64,000 nt of DNA. It comes from Linepithema humile (Eukaryota > Arthropoda > Insecta > Hymenoptera > Formicidae). The notes below the pieces were generated by a model. That model saw only the letters and a program-made list of their open reading frames with translations, searched no databases and was not told the DNA's origin. The first letter of the stretch is position 1; every line of letters starts with the position of its first letter. Of this stretch, positions 1-12,407 are shown piece by piece. The position numbers and the translations under genes are program-made. The stretch lies in contig NC_090130.1 in the NCBI RefSeq assembly GCF_040581485.1, positions 4,154,001 to 4,218,000 of the forward strand. The letters run 5' to 3'.

Positions 1-561
1 CTCTCTCTGTAAGTTAAATAAAATTTTATTAATTCTTTTTTTTAACGAAACATATAAAATGCAAAAGACTTTAATATTTGTAACATATATTGAGATTAAA
101 AAAAATTTTTTTTAAATAGATTTACTTATACTAATTTTAATATATTATTTTATTCAATTTTGTCAAGTGTGTAAAAAGTATATATAACAACTTAAAAATT
201 TTTATAATTTGCAATTTTTGTTACATATGAAAAAAGAGAGAAGCATTTAAATGTTAACAAGTTTAAGTTTAAGCACATAGCTGTTGTTTTCTCTATGCTA
301 CGACAATTACTATCTTTGCGCAAAGCCGCTTGTGAAAGTCAATTGGCGCGGTGATTTTGAGGGAAATGATGACCCGGTCAGTCCGCGCGATCGGAGAAAA
401 TAGATAGCATGATCGATGAAAGTCATACGTTGGAACAAGTCCAGCGAGTCCAATCGAGATGGTGGTGTGCCGTAATCGCAAAGGACACATAATTGACCGG
501 CGGTTCGCGAGCGAGGTGATATCCGATCGGTGGCTACCACTTTTTATGGAATGGGAGATTA

Positions 562-569
562 TATAAGAG
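562..569 (+). promoter_or_regulatory. Candidate TATA-box core promoter
   Basis: TATAAGAG sits in a local GC-rich island, with a purine-rich stretch and a CCCAGTGTG segment about 30-40 bases downstream where a start site would fall. That spacing suits an insect TATA promoter firing rightwards. No coding exon follows on the plus strand before SPCS1, so the transcript could be noncoding or have a short untranslated first exon. The reverse strand also reads as TATA-like, so the direction is uncertain. Confidence 0.25.
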
Positions 570-1097
570 TGGTTCCGTTGCGGAAGGGAAACGCTATCAC
601 CCAGTGTGAAACGATTGCAGATATAACGATTACGTTCACTTTTATTTTTTTTTCATTTTTATGTAACCGCCTGTAACGTAAGGCCAGCGATATAAGTAAA
701 GTGATTATATGTGTGCGCTTTGGTGACTTGTAATTTTTTTGTACTTATAGAGTACAACGAATACAAATTGTGTCTTACGTGTATTTATGAAATGCTCTAA
801 AATAGTTCACTCTGAGTAAAGAAATTTTTCGTGACTTTTGTTAAATTGTTTTTACAAATTTTATTTTTTTATGTATTACTTATATATTGCTTTTATTCCA
901 AATTATATTAAATTGATAATCAAACGTGAAAAGGAAATAGGTACTGATGCTATAATTTTATTACATAAAGAATATATAAAGGAAGGAAAAATAAAGCTAT
1001 TTTTGTTGTATATAATTGATTGATGGTAGATTTCATATTTGATTCTTAACTTCTTTGATTCTTCTTTTCGGTTCATATTCACATATCACTATTTATA

Positions 1098-1103
1098 TTT
1101 ATT
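1098..1103 (-). terminator. Candidate poly(A) signal of SPCS1
   Basis: The minus strand reads AATAAA about 270 bases past the SPCS1 stop codon, a reasonable 3' UTR length for a small housekeeping gene. Such hexamers are common by chance in DNA this AT-rich, so only its position supports it. Confidence 0.3.
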
Positions 1104-1371
1104 TGCTATTTGCACTTGTATAATCAATAGATATTAATATACAAATAATACATATATGTTAAAGAAATGTCTCACATTCATACTTGTTCTGATGTACTTC
1201 CATTCAGACATTAAAAATATTTATAATCTTATAAAAACAAATGCATGAAGACAAATGCTCAGTAATGCATATAAATTTTCACTTTCAGCAATCAGATTCA
1301 TATCTCTGAATATTTCCACAATATTTTATCGTATTAAGTTGCATTTATGGTGCCACAAGAATATTTCACGA

Positions 1372-2009
1372 TTATTTTTTCTTTTTGAGTTTGGTTGTAA
1401 CTTCAGATTGTGGCTTTTGCCACTCTAATGGTTTGCGACGGTACATAGGCCATGGAGGTACAGTAATTAACGCTGCCATAACAAAACCGGCACCCAAAAT
1501 ATAGATAGTCTGTGAGAATTGTTGAATGACATATCCCCAGACTAGGCCAACGACCTGTAAAAACAATAAGTTTTTATGATAAAATTATCGATGATTATTA
1601 TTCATGTATACATAGCTACAAAATGACAACTTACACCAAATAATGTTATGATGACTCTTGACAATTTCTCAGCTCTAGCTTGACCATCGTAATCCTAAAA
1701 CAGCATAAATGCATAAAATTTTGCTAAAAACATAAGAATAATACATATGTATAAAAATTTAGATGTAGATACAAATGTAATACTAACAAACTTATTTATT
1801 TACAGTGCAAATTATTTTGATAATCGCAAATGTCGCAATTATATTGACATACGGTGCTTGGTAACCTAACCTCACATAATGAATTTAAAACACTGAATTT
1901 TTTGTGAAAAGTACAATAGTTTGTTAATCATTTAATGTAATTATTCAAACATTTTGTTATTTACCATATGCGTTGGAATGGATTTAAAGTATTGCACCCA
2001 CGCACTCAT
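1372..2009 (-). CDS. SPCS1: Signal peptidase complex subunit 1 (12 kDa subunit)
   Basis: Three coding exons on the minus strand join in phase 0: 1965-2009, 1635-1694 and 1372-1554, each with GT-AG borders. The product is 95 residues, close to the usual size of the family. It starts MSAWVQYFKSIPTHM and continues DYDGQARAEKL, matching the family's amphipathic N-terminus. Two membrane segments follow (about residues 29-46 and 51-67), joined by a very short luminal turn. After them comes the family hallmark PPWPMYRRKPLEW (68-80) and a lysine-rich tail ending KLKKKK. Known role: a small ER-membrane partner of signal peptidase, with both termini cytosolic; it helps the complex tell signal peptides from membrane anchors. 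The start is the only ATG in the first exon and matches the family N-terminus. No truncation or frameshift is seen. Confidence 0.96.
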
Positions 2010-3959
2010 TGTAAATAAATATTCAGACGTGGCGGTTGGAAACTGACGTACTGATACATACGCTATACGCTGGACACACGCACATCAACTTGACGCACAC
2101 TAACTTGAAATTGAACGTGTACAAATGCAGCTGTTCGTATCATCGAAAGTCCGATGTAGCGGACACGTGCTGGCTATCATGCAGCGCGAATTTTAAAACA
2201 GACTACGAATAAAGAGAAACTATTAAATTTGTTTTAGTAGTCGCAATGCGCGCTTTTCTATGTCGCGAGCATTGCAGGCTTCAATTTAGAGATGTAATAC
2301 ATTGATTTAATGTACGTGTAACTATGTCAAATTTGCTTAACGAAATCCTTGTGAATTTCTTGCACAAGATATAAATATGTTTATTCTAATTGCGTGTTAT
2401 TTTATATTTGAAATAATATGTATGCGTATTTTAGGTTATTTATTTCATTTTAGAGATATTTATTTATTTATTTTTATGTATTTATATTTATTTTGATAAA
2501 TAATTTGACATTTTTTCTTTTTTCTTTTACAGGGGGGACCAAACAAAGAATTAAATATATTTTAACTAATTAAATTATATATTTGGAACGTAAGAAAACG
2601 AACGCTTTGTAATTAATTGAGTGTTTTAACTTTATTAAAAATAAAATGAGTGTAAATTTTTCTCGGGAGTGCCGATTCAAGTGACGGGCGATTGCCGAAA
2701 TGTATTATTTACCGTGGATGTACGCGATTAATGGCAATTGATGTCGATTATTTAGTGATCGTGAATTAAAATAGGTTATAATGTCAGTGAGTATAGATTT
2801 TGATATCATAGATATGAAAAATAATATCAAGATTTGTTTAAAAATGCATCGCGAATGGCAAATCCACGACGTAAATTTGTGATTTTCGTATAAGTGAAAG
2901 GCGTGAATCTTGTCACTACATACAACCAAGTGAGAGTTTCTGATATCTATCGATGTGTGCGGATTCTTCAATGGAGCCGATGGAGCGAAGCAGTTCTAAG
3001 GCGGAATCTGTAAGGAGTAGATTAAACTGCAATCCTAGGATACAATAATCGGTAAATGAATTTATTTATTATACTTGTGTAATTACACAAAATACTGATC
3101 ATCATTTTCTATCTTTTTACTCGTGAATATGTGCCATATAATTGTTAAAATTCTCATTTTGATAACATTGAAAATATTTTAATATACATGAATGTATTTT
3201 TGATCTAATTTTATAATAAGTTTATTTAATTTGATGTTTTTTTTTGCGAAAAATTGTCAAAAAAATGGTTAATTTTTAAACTTTTAAGAATTTGCGACAT
3301 ACATACGTATGATGTTATACATCAATATTACATCTCACAAAATGAAATAACATCACACATGCTCATTTATTCAAGCTATTTTATTTTTACTATAATTTAT
3401 TCTAAATTGGCAATTAAGCAATAAATATGAATTTTTACCTATTTAATAGTATATTTCATAATTAAAATTTAAAAAATTTAATTTAGTATATAATTTAATT
3501 TAGCATTATTTTAGCCTTTTATTTAGTCTCATTCTTAAGAATAAGATGACATGGCTATTTACAATTAATCTTTCTTATAAAAATATTAACACATACAGAA
3601 ACATTTCTAATTTTTAAATTTCTTATATCTTTTTCACATTTAAGTTTTATAATTCTAATTATGATTAGGAAATTGTTTAAGTAATTTATTTTCGCCTTTC
3701 TGAGCGGAACAAGAGTCTCGATAATCTCGTGAAACTTAAGTTTTATCAAACATACGACAATACTGTCTGTGCATAACCGAATCATCTCTGCACATACTTA
3801 TTGCATTGAATGCTACTACTTTTTATAGATAAATAAGCCACATTGCAAAGCGCATAAATAATCTTGATAAGGTATGAAAATCGCGTTCTGTATCGCATTT
3901 TACAAAACACTTCTTGGAGTTCCATACAAATGCTATTCTATCAGGTTTTCGTACGGGTT
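2010..3959. other. Intergenic DNA between SPCS1 and the SLC26 gene
   Basis: This holds the SPCS1 promoter and 5' leader (about 2010-2250, locally CpG-bearing), AT-rich DNA, a possible plus-strand first exon near 2953-3009, and the 3' UTR of the SLC26 gene at the right side. On the minus strand, AATAAA occurs at 3518-3523, about 440 bases past the SLC26 stop codon, and is a candidate poly(A) signal. No other coding sequence is supported. Confidence 0.5.
2953..3009 (+). CDS. Possible short first coding exon of an unknown plus-strand gene
   Basis: An ATG at 2953, with further in-frame ATGs at 2971 and 2980, opens a 19-codon frame starting MCADSSMEPMERSSSKAES. It ends exactly at a GTAAGG donor-like sequence at 3010, in phase 0. 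An in-frame stop lies just upstream at 2941, and the preceding 300 bases read like an untranslated leader. If real, the remaining exons would lie to the right, but I found no matching plus-strand exons. Unspliced, it stops after 31 codons. I do not recognise the peptide; this may be chance. Confidence 0.2.
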
Positions 3960-6900
3960 TCAAAGTCTGCTGATGTAGTTTTCGTCATAGATGCGAGCGC
4001 ATGCAGGCGTCGACGGTACTTCGTTATGAGAACGCGCGAAATGCACCGCATCTGCGACAGTAGGAAACATAGCGAAGAAATGATTCTCATTTTGTTCGGC
4101 TAGATTGCATTTTCTCATCGTTTCGTACACAGGACCTATAAGAGATAAAGTTAGTAAAAATAAAATAATCTATAAACCGAGAATTTTGAAACTGGTATTT
4201 TTTAGCAAAGATTCTCATGCAGATTTCTATATTTATTGAAAACGATAAGAATGTGATAAATGGTATAAACTTTTTTTTACATCTACAGGATGTATTAAAA
4301 ATGAAAAAGCAAAAAAGTAGTGGATGACATTGGATGGAAAAAATGACGTATTGTGATTCTTCTCGACGTTGATTGAAATTTTGTGTAATAATTATTGTAT
4401 TAGTTTATTCGAAAAATTAATTTAAATGTTCTTACCGGAGCAACCTGCTATGTAAACAGATATTTCTATTCTGCAATATTCGTCGACAATACTTCGCATT
4501 GCATTCGCACCCGCCAGATCGACATGCGATAACGCGGTAAAATCCAATATAAGAATACGTAGCTGTAAGACAAAGAAGATCGCGAGAATAAAGTTAAAAA
4601 TAAAGTAATAAGCAAATCTAGAAATTATATCTTAAATGAATATCCAATCATTGCTTTTCTATCCTTCATAAATATAAATTGTGTATACATTTACCTTTTT
4701 AATTTCTTCCGCGGCGCCGGTGCATGTGCTCTTCAATCGTTTATTCAGTTCTTTTTGAGGCACCAGTTCTGCAACTTTGTACACTTCCTCACGAAAATAT
4801 TGCCTACACGCAAAATTTAGGCTGCCTGAATAATGAAAGATTTTAATGCCAGGAACCTCCACAGTCTGAAAATATTATATTCAATATTTACTTTTCGATT
4901 AAATATTTCATTTTGATTTCGATATTTCATAAATCATAAAATTTCGTAAAATTGCTTTCATCGCTAAATTATTTGAACAATTTTTTAATTTATATGAAAA
5001 TCTTTGAACATTAAACTTGATTAAAAACTCGAGCTTTGCTGAAATTTATTTTTTGAAAATTAAAATTATTTGCATGAGAATGAACATAAATTCTGATACA
5101 TGCATAACAATACGAAAAAAATTCCAATGTAATATATTATTCAGGAAAGTAGTTTAAATTACGAGCTCTTCATACTCCTTTGTATCTCCTGGCGTCTAAA
5201 TAGAGCTCAGTGCCAGGCGCTAGAGCGAGTTTGCATGTGTACGGGCGCACCGCGAGTACAAGTAACCTTCCGATGCAGAGAAGCACGCCAACTAATAATC
5301 CATACTCGACGTCGAGAAGAATCACAATAATGAAGGTGACGGCCCAAATGCCAGCGTCCGTTTTGTCCAACCTCCAGAATTTCATGAACTCGGTCACCTT
5401 CATCAACATTCCTTTCAATGCCACCACAATTATGCTCGCTAGAATACACTGCACACCCAATAAAAATCAAATGCGTATCGATCACCGTGTCATGTTGCTG
5501 TGAAATTTTTGGTTGTTACATTTTCTAAATATTTTTTAAAAATTGTTTAACAGTTTTGTAAGAGAAAAATTACTCGTGGTAGAGGTTGAAAGAATGGACC
5601 GATCCATAGCAATACGCTGATCAAGATTCCGCACGATATTAAGCTCGTAAGTTGCGTGTGTCCACCTACGGTTTGTTGAATCAATGATCTCGATAATGAA
5701 GCCGTGATTGGCATGCAGGAGAAAAAGGAGCCTACAAGGTTTCCCAGTCCCTGTAAACATTCAGTTTTGTTATATTACAAACATTTATGTATTTACATAA
5801 ACATATAATAGTAGTTAATTGATTAAAGTTGACATTAAAGGCAGCATATGCAGAAACGCAAGCATTTGACATACGTAAAGAGAAAAGTTGAGTGCTAATT
5901 ACATAAAATTAATACGGTTTGACTTTTTGATATTAAAAAAATTTCAAATATAGATACAATTAAATTTACCTGTGCTATTAATTCTTGATTAGAATCGATC
6001 TCATAGCCCATCTTTTGCGCGAAAATCAAAGCCATAGACATCGATATTGTATAAGCAACCATGGTAATCACGAAACTGTCCATTAAAATGCTGGGTACGA
6101 GAGATAATGGTGGCACCGACGGGATTGGCAATCTGAAAACCTTGATTATGAAAACTTGAAGTTTATTTTAATATTTCACTTTCACAGCTTGTTGTAGTTT
6201 TGTAAGAAATATATGATTTTTCGATGAATTTAATTTAAACGCAATAAGTTAATTTCGATATAGTCATTCCAAGATAATATTTTCGCATTAAAAAATTGTT
6301 TATTAAAAGCTGTGAAAAATGAATCGATTGAATATTATTAAAAAAGACGTATTTACCCCACTGGTATATCGCCCACCGTTATCACGTTGTACGTATCCGC
6401 TAGGTTCATTTGCATCGACACCAGAGTGCCGATTATCACCGCAAGCATTTCTATCGGAATTGGAAAGGGACATAACTTCGAGACTTTTGGCTGAAATACA
6501 AATTATTTCTTTTCAAAATAGACAATTATTTTTCCCAAATTTGTATAAAATATAATCGATACATGTATGCGCAAAGTAATTTATATTACCAACCTTAAGC
6601 ACTTCGTTATTGAAAATAAGCGCTAAAATAGTAATAGTAGATAGTATTACAGCGGTTGTATTGATGTTATTTAGACTGTTGAAAACATCTACATAAGTCT
6701 GAAAAAAGTTGTTGAAACAATAATTAACATAAATCAAAACGTGAAAAAGATATACAAAAGATATTCCATAAAAGTGATAGTTTTATTTCATGCAAGTTTA
6801 TTATTATTTTGTTTTTATTTTAATAATTCAAATTTTAACGCAGTTTTAACGCAAATCTTAACACAATTATAGTAAATAAAATTGGATTTATGCCTGCATT

Positions 6901-9900
6901 ATTAAATCAACATTATTTTTAAACGAGACAAAAATTTATTTTGAGACAACAATTTACGTCGGTGAAATCAGAATACTATTAGAATGAAAGTTAAAATGAG
7001 CTGGCAGTTCATACATTATAGAGTAAGAGATACAATAGACATATTTGGAATAAACGGAGGTGAAATTCTGTTACGTACTGGTTAGGTTTTTTCTAATAGC
7101 CCGCAATAGTACGTGACGTATATAGAAGCATGCAGTAGAGAAATAGATGACAAAAAATCGTTCAGGTATCTCGTGTATTTTCTAACACGGAAATATTTTA
7201 ATCAAAACGCGTTTGACTTTTTAATTTTTTTTTTGAAAATATTAATCCAGTTGACAAAACGATGACATTCGACAAACAATTGACATACATATGTGTGTTA
7301 TTCATTTATATTTCAATTTTTATAATAAAATAGAGATATTCTCTTTCAATTATCAATATTAGCGGCTATTAAAAATTGTTTTAATGATGTAATTTGCAAT
7401 TATTTTCTCATTCCGCAGAATTATATCCATGTTAATTTGTTTTTAAATTGTGAAAAATTCAAAGTTTTTAGCGAGTGCTATGAAGCGCGATGCGCTAACC
7501 CTGATCTTTAACAACATCACATAATCATTACACAACAGATTATCGGTGTTTAAATTCTAACTTGATTGCATGTAAATATCAATATAGGAAATGTTTGCAA
7601 TGATTACGTAACTGTTTAGTTAGTATAAACATTTTGTTTGACGATCAAAGAAAAACAAACAAAGAAAAAATCTATCGGAAGCGGCGCGCGCCTTAAAAAA
7701 AGAGTAATGTTTGCAACGCCAAACAAAATTTACAATTAGTTGTTACTGTACTCACGAGAATAAGCTTGAATGCACCTTTGCGTCGCGGCAGGTCGCTCAG
7801 TCCGAAGAGGTCCCTTATTTGCGATGTAAACACGTGCATCGCCGCTGCAGTAGTGAATCCGCTCACGAGGCTATCCGCGAGGAGAGATGAGATCACGCCC
7901 AAACGCAGCACGTACATTCCTAACTAGACAAGAGATTTTGAACAATATTATGAGACGTTAAGGGATGATAAAATTGAAATGGACAGAGAATATTAAATGT
8001 ATATAGCTTTCTAAATGGAATGCTTTTTAAAAAACTAATGCATAGAGGAAAAATATTAAAATATGAATTGAAAATTTACATTGAATTTAAATGTACTAAT
8101 TAATTTTGAAAAGCGTGAACGAAAAACATAAACGCATGCGTTTCTACATTCGAAGATTCGAAAATATTGTAATGGGATTAAAAAATATAAATCCTTCGGG
8201 AATATTTATTAAAAAGAAAGTAAATCACTTTATCTATAATAAGAAAAATCAATAAGCTTTACAAATTTGATGTAAAAACTGTCGGTTTCTGTGCGTTTTT
8301 TTTTCGGATTAAATAAATCAATATAATTCTGGATTAAGAGGCAAATATGAGTTGGTGGCCACATCGTTGGTGCGAGTGCGAAAATATTTATCATCCGTAA
8401 TATTTTTGTACCAATATTATCGAGAGAGGCGGCTCTTAATCCAGAATTAATTTTTCGTATGCAAGCACTTTACATATTATTGAATTAAATCAATGAATAA
8501 AAAATAACTTTACGTGGCTTGGAACTGACAAAGCAGATGTAGCAAATAAAAGGTTAGAAGTGCGATAAAACATCACATCTAGAAGTGCATCTTTGTAAAA
8601 AATTTAAACGATATTGGATTCTGTATACGATACGGTTTACCTGTATGACGGCAACTGTGAATGTGACTGCGGTTGCAACTTCCACCGGCGAGTATTGATG
8701 GCTTACGTTGGAAATTAAGGTACCATTCTCGGTTGACGTGTTATTTATCGAAACTGTAGCGGAACTGTATGTGGTAACGACTTTTCCAGTCATCATGCAG
8801 ACGAGCGCGAACGTACCTTAATTAATATAGAAATGGCAATTCTGCTTAATTATGAGGCTCTCTGAATTAAATGGCAGTCGAATGTAACTTCTGAATAAAC
8901 GTGAACGCAAAGTTTCACATTAATTTAAACAAGACGACTTTTAGCGCATTAAATCATCCCAGTGAACAGAGCACGTTTCTGTTTTTTTTTAGCAATTTTT
9001 AAAAATAAGATCTATAAGCAGAAATAACACCTACCCATAGAGTTGTGTCTGGATGTGCCGAGAAAAAAATACACCAAAACCGGGAAGAAAGCCATGTACA
9101 TACCGACAATCGGTGGAACATTGCCCAAAATCGCATACGCCATACCTAAAAAAAATAATGTCGATTTAATATAAGCATTATATTTTTTTCCAGTGAAAAA
9201 ACAAATTTATTTTTTCTATGCGATAAAAGCAAATCATCATAATACATACATTTTGACAAATATATAATGAAAGCAGAAATAGTATTTCAATAAATGCATA
9301 GTACTATAAAATAGATGAAATTTTATAGAGATAACATCGATATTTTTGGCTGCTGTTTTGCGAGTCAGAAAATCATAAAAAAAGTCTATAGAAAGTCAAT
9401 TTCCTTTATCATAATAACCTTGTGTCTCAACCTTGTAGTCTACGAATATATCAGGCAATCTATAAAATTCAATACTGTAGGCGGAAATTCTAGCATCCTG
9501 TTGCGGAATGTCTTCAGTTCTAATTTAGGATTCCTTATTTCTCGATTCACCCAGCTTATTTCTCGATAATTCAATTTATTATTTAAGACAACATACCTTG
9601 AGGAATATGCATTACCGCCACGGTAATTCCGGCGACGATATCTCCTAAAATGTTATCCTTCCAGTCGTAAGAAAAGAGCCAGTCGGTGAGAGGTATCGTT
9701 TTTTTTAACAGTGCAATCGGTTTGATCTTCTTGCATCGTTTTGTCACTTCATTTCTAACTACAAGATAACAATAGGAAACAATTACAATAAGTATATTTC
9801 ATTAATTTTTCTAACACGCAGTATATCTCTTTCAAAAACTTCAAAAACAGATGAGAATATTTTGCTTTTTCAAAATAGACTTTATTTTTTGAAAGAAATT

Positions 9901-10329
9901 TTGCGCTAGGTTTTCCAAACATATCGAGTTTTTTATTGAAAAATATTGCAATTTAACTTTTACACGGATTTGCTGAAAAATGTGATGCCACTTAGTTTTT
10001 CGAGAAGATCTTTATCTGGAAATTCTGTTACGTTAACTCTAATGAATTTGTTAACTTCAACTGATTCTACTAATAACTTAAAATGTAGTTGCTAATGTTT
10101 TGAATAGATTGTTGCGTGTAAGTAATTTTTTAAGGAAACGCGGCGTGTCGAAGTAAAAGGCAAGCGCGGAGTGAAAGGAAAATAATCGGTCTACCTGCGT
10201 CTACATTGCCGCGGGTGGATCTTGATACTTACGGGTTCTCTTGGGCTTTACGTATTTGCACAAGTGATTAAGCTCGTCCTGCTGGTAGACCGGTCGTCTG
10301 ACCATCAATTCTGGGGCAGTTGTCGACAT
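3960..10329 (-). CDS. Prestin: SLC26 family anion transporter, prestin-like
   Basis: Thirteen coding exons on the minus strand, all with GT-AG borders and matching phases: 10233-10329, 9597-9758, 9035-9145, 8641-8816, 7756-7923, 6594-6698, 6357-6490, 5970-6132, 5574-5750, 5176-5448, 4695-4865, 4436-4562 and 3960-4135. They give a 679-residue protein; human prestin has 744. The N-terminal tail has the family's RRPVY element. The transporter core includes [17 protein letters not shown] (about 71-87), the sulfate-transporter signature GTSRHNSMG (116-124), [14 protein letters not shown], and the S-L-S-R motif (390-393) that lines the anion site in prestin. A loop near 148-162 has several N-glycosylation sequons, as in prestin. 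The C-terminal STAS domain covers roughly 510-665 and includes [15 protein letters not shown]. Known role: chloride/bicarbonate/oxalate/sulfate-type anion exchange at the plasma membrane. The start is the ATG at 10329, chosen because the tail then matches the family; longer upstream frames lack an ATG. It is complete, with no lesions. The exact substrate, and orthology to fly Prestin rather than a generic SLC26A6, are inferred. Confidence 0.94.
8324..8450. repeat. Short inverted repeat in SLC26 intron 4
   Basis: A perfect 17-bp inverted repeat (arms 8324-8340 and 8434-8450, left arm TAATTCTGGATTAAGAG) flanks 93 bases inside an intron of the SLC26 gene. It could be a very small MITE-like element or a stem that folds in the pre-mRNA. 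No coding sequence lies between the arms, and the loop is too unpaired for a standard microRNA precursor. Confidence 0.7.
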
Positions 10330-12407
10330 GTCGTCGCTCAAGTAATCTGTGAACGAGTAACAATTGGGTGAGATCGCATTCTCCGTGCGTATGTCCGCGT
10401 TATCATGTATCTTCGACAGATGCGAGCTAATTAATAGACCAAATAGGTTATCATCATTATCGCTGTCAAACAAAGCTGTCTTTAACAAGTGTAATTTGGA
10501 ATATATTTTTTAGACGCATGATTTAGGATAACGGATAATTTTTATGCTGATATTAAAATGTGTAAAGGCAGATTATTTCGAAATGGATATTAAATTTAAA
10601 TTAAACGTGAAATTTTGATCAGATTTTACAGCCCATTTAAATGATTTATAATTCATGAAATTCATTTCGGAATTGGAGATAAAATTTTATTTGTAATTTT
10701 ATGTGGCATGTATTGTAGGGAACATTTGAAAAATCACAATACACACATATATAAAATATATATTTGCAGTTTATATTTATTTCGATTATTTGAATGTTTT
10801 CTATTATATTAAATGATAAATCAATTTCTATTTCTAATTTTACTGTTAATTATGGATTGTTCAAAGTAAGCTTAAAATTAATTACATAAAATAAAGAATT
10901 ACTTTATACGAAATAAACTATTAATAAAGTTATGAGTAAAAGCAGAATTAATTATAATCTATATGAAAAATCTTATATGAAAAAAATTGAAATAAAATCC
11001 ATTTGTCATGTTACAGATTAAATATCAATTATTTACATTTATACACGTGTGCATTACGCAGTTCTTGTGGTTAATGATGTGAATTTGAATAGTTTAATTT
11101 AATCGCGCAATGTAATTGGCAAAAAGCTCCAGTAAACGGTAAATGCAATCTACTTTGCAAATTTTCCATCAGGTTAAGGTTGGCGTAAGCAAATTTCGTT
11201 TGTTCGATGTAAACCAAAGCGAGTATTGTGTGGAGATTAGGTTCGCATGGCACGCAGCTGGCGTTTCCAGAAGAAATTGATCGAGTAAACGATAACGCGA
11301 TTGAATCATATGACAGGATTGTTTGATTCGAGCACTCGACAAGTTATATCGATAAAAATATTTGAACCAGTTATTTTTGGGAAAAATTACGTTGCAACGT
11401 ACATTTAAAAAGAGATACACGTGTAGAGGATTGTGAAATAGAAATTTTAAGTGTATAAATATTGATTGATAAAAATTAGTTGATATACACATATACAATT
11501 ATTTATAATATTAAAAAAGAAATGGTGGCAATAAATAATTATCGACTATTTCCAAAAATTTATTATTTGACTAAATCTGCAATTTTTTGAAATAGAAAGT
11601 TTTGTTATTTAGAGAGTGATTAAAAAAAAGCGATTTATTATAAACATACAAAATGAGTTTAATTTAAAACTCATGAAATAGTTAATAATCTTTTGAGAAT
11701 CAGTACTTTTTATTCTAAATTGCACGCAATTAAACAGAATTGTGAGAGCAGTATACTGAGAACTGAGCGTAACATTATATTTGTTTTTAACAATATCTTA
11801 AATAATAACAGTTGTCAGTTGTCATTATCGCAATTGACAATCAATTATTCGATGGTATTACAATTATTATATTTCACCTGTTGACATTGTAAAAAATATC
11901 TCTTGAAGTATCTTGGAAACCGACGATTATTCACTGCTCTGTCTACTTGCAGTATGATAAGCGAACTTTCACAGACTGTAGATCTGATAACTAAACGCAG
12001 ATCTGATAACTAAACGCATGCCTGCGATGTAACTGGTCCGTACTTGTAATTGGCCGGTATCCTAATTCAATATTTTTTCTGACGATAATACGCATCTCTG
12101 TCATCTGATGGCTTACTTTTCTTATTGACATTTAGTCGGGCGTTACTAATTGAACTGTGGGGTAATGAATAAACAGATGATGATTGCGAAAAGAGACGAT
12201 TGATATCATATCAATAGATACGCCTCCTAAACGTCAATTAACGCTGTGTACAATAACCGGAGGCGATATTTTGCTAAACGAACAGTGCATGATGAAATGG
12301 GAAAATAGTGATAGGTTATCTATATATGTCGTACATTAGTTAATTATGTCGGAACCGTGGAATATGAATAAAATTTTGAAATTATTTGATAGTATTAAAT
12401 TATACAA
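10330..12407. other. AT-rich upstream region of the SLC26 gene
   Basis: No coding sequence is supported. The open frame that precedes the SLC26 ATG (10330-10488) lacks an ATG of its own and is probably leader or spliced 5' UTR. The rest is AT-rich, with only short chance frames. A 19-bp unit is duplicated in tandem at 11980-12017. Confidence 0.5.
11980..12017. repeat. Two-copy 19-bp tandem repeat
   Basis: The 19-base unit AGATCTGATAACTAAACGC occurs twice back to back without a mismatch. It is a minor local duplication with no evident function. Confidence 0.85.

Larger units (their letters stand above)
1..1371. other. Left-end intergenic DNA and 3' flank of SPCS1
   Basis: No coding sequence is supported here. 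The first 250 bases are AT-rich. A more GC-rich patch at about 290-540 is followed by a TATA-like element (listed separately). The stretch from about 1100 to 1371 probably holds the 3' UTR of SPCS1, which ends its coding at 1372 on the minus strand. Short open frames at 293-540 on the minus strand overlap each other in two frames and resemble no protein I know. Confidence 0.5.
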
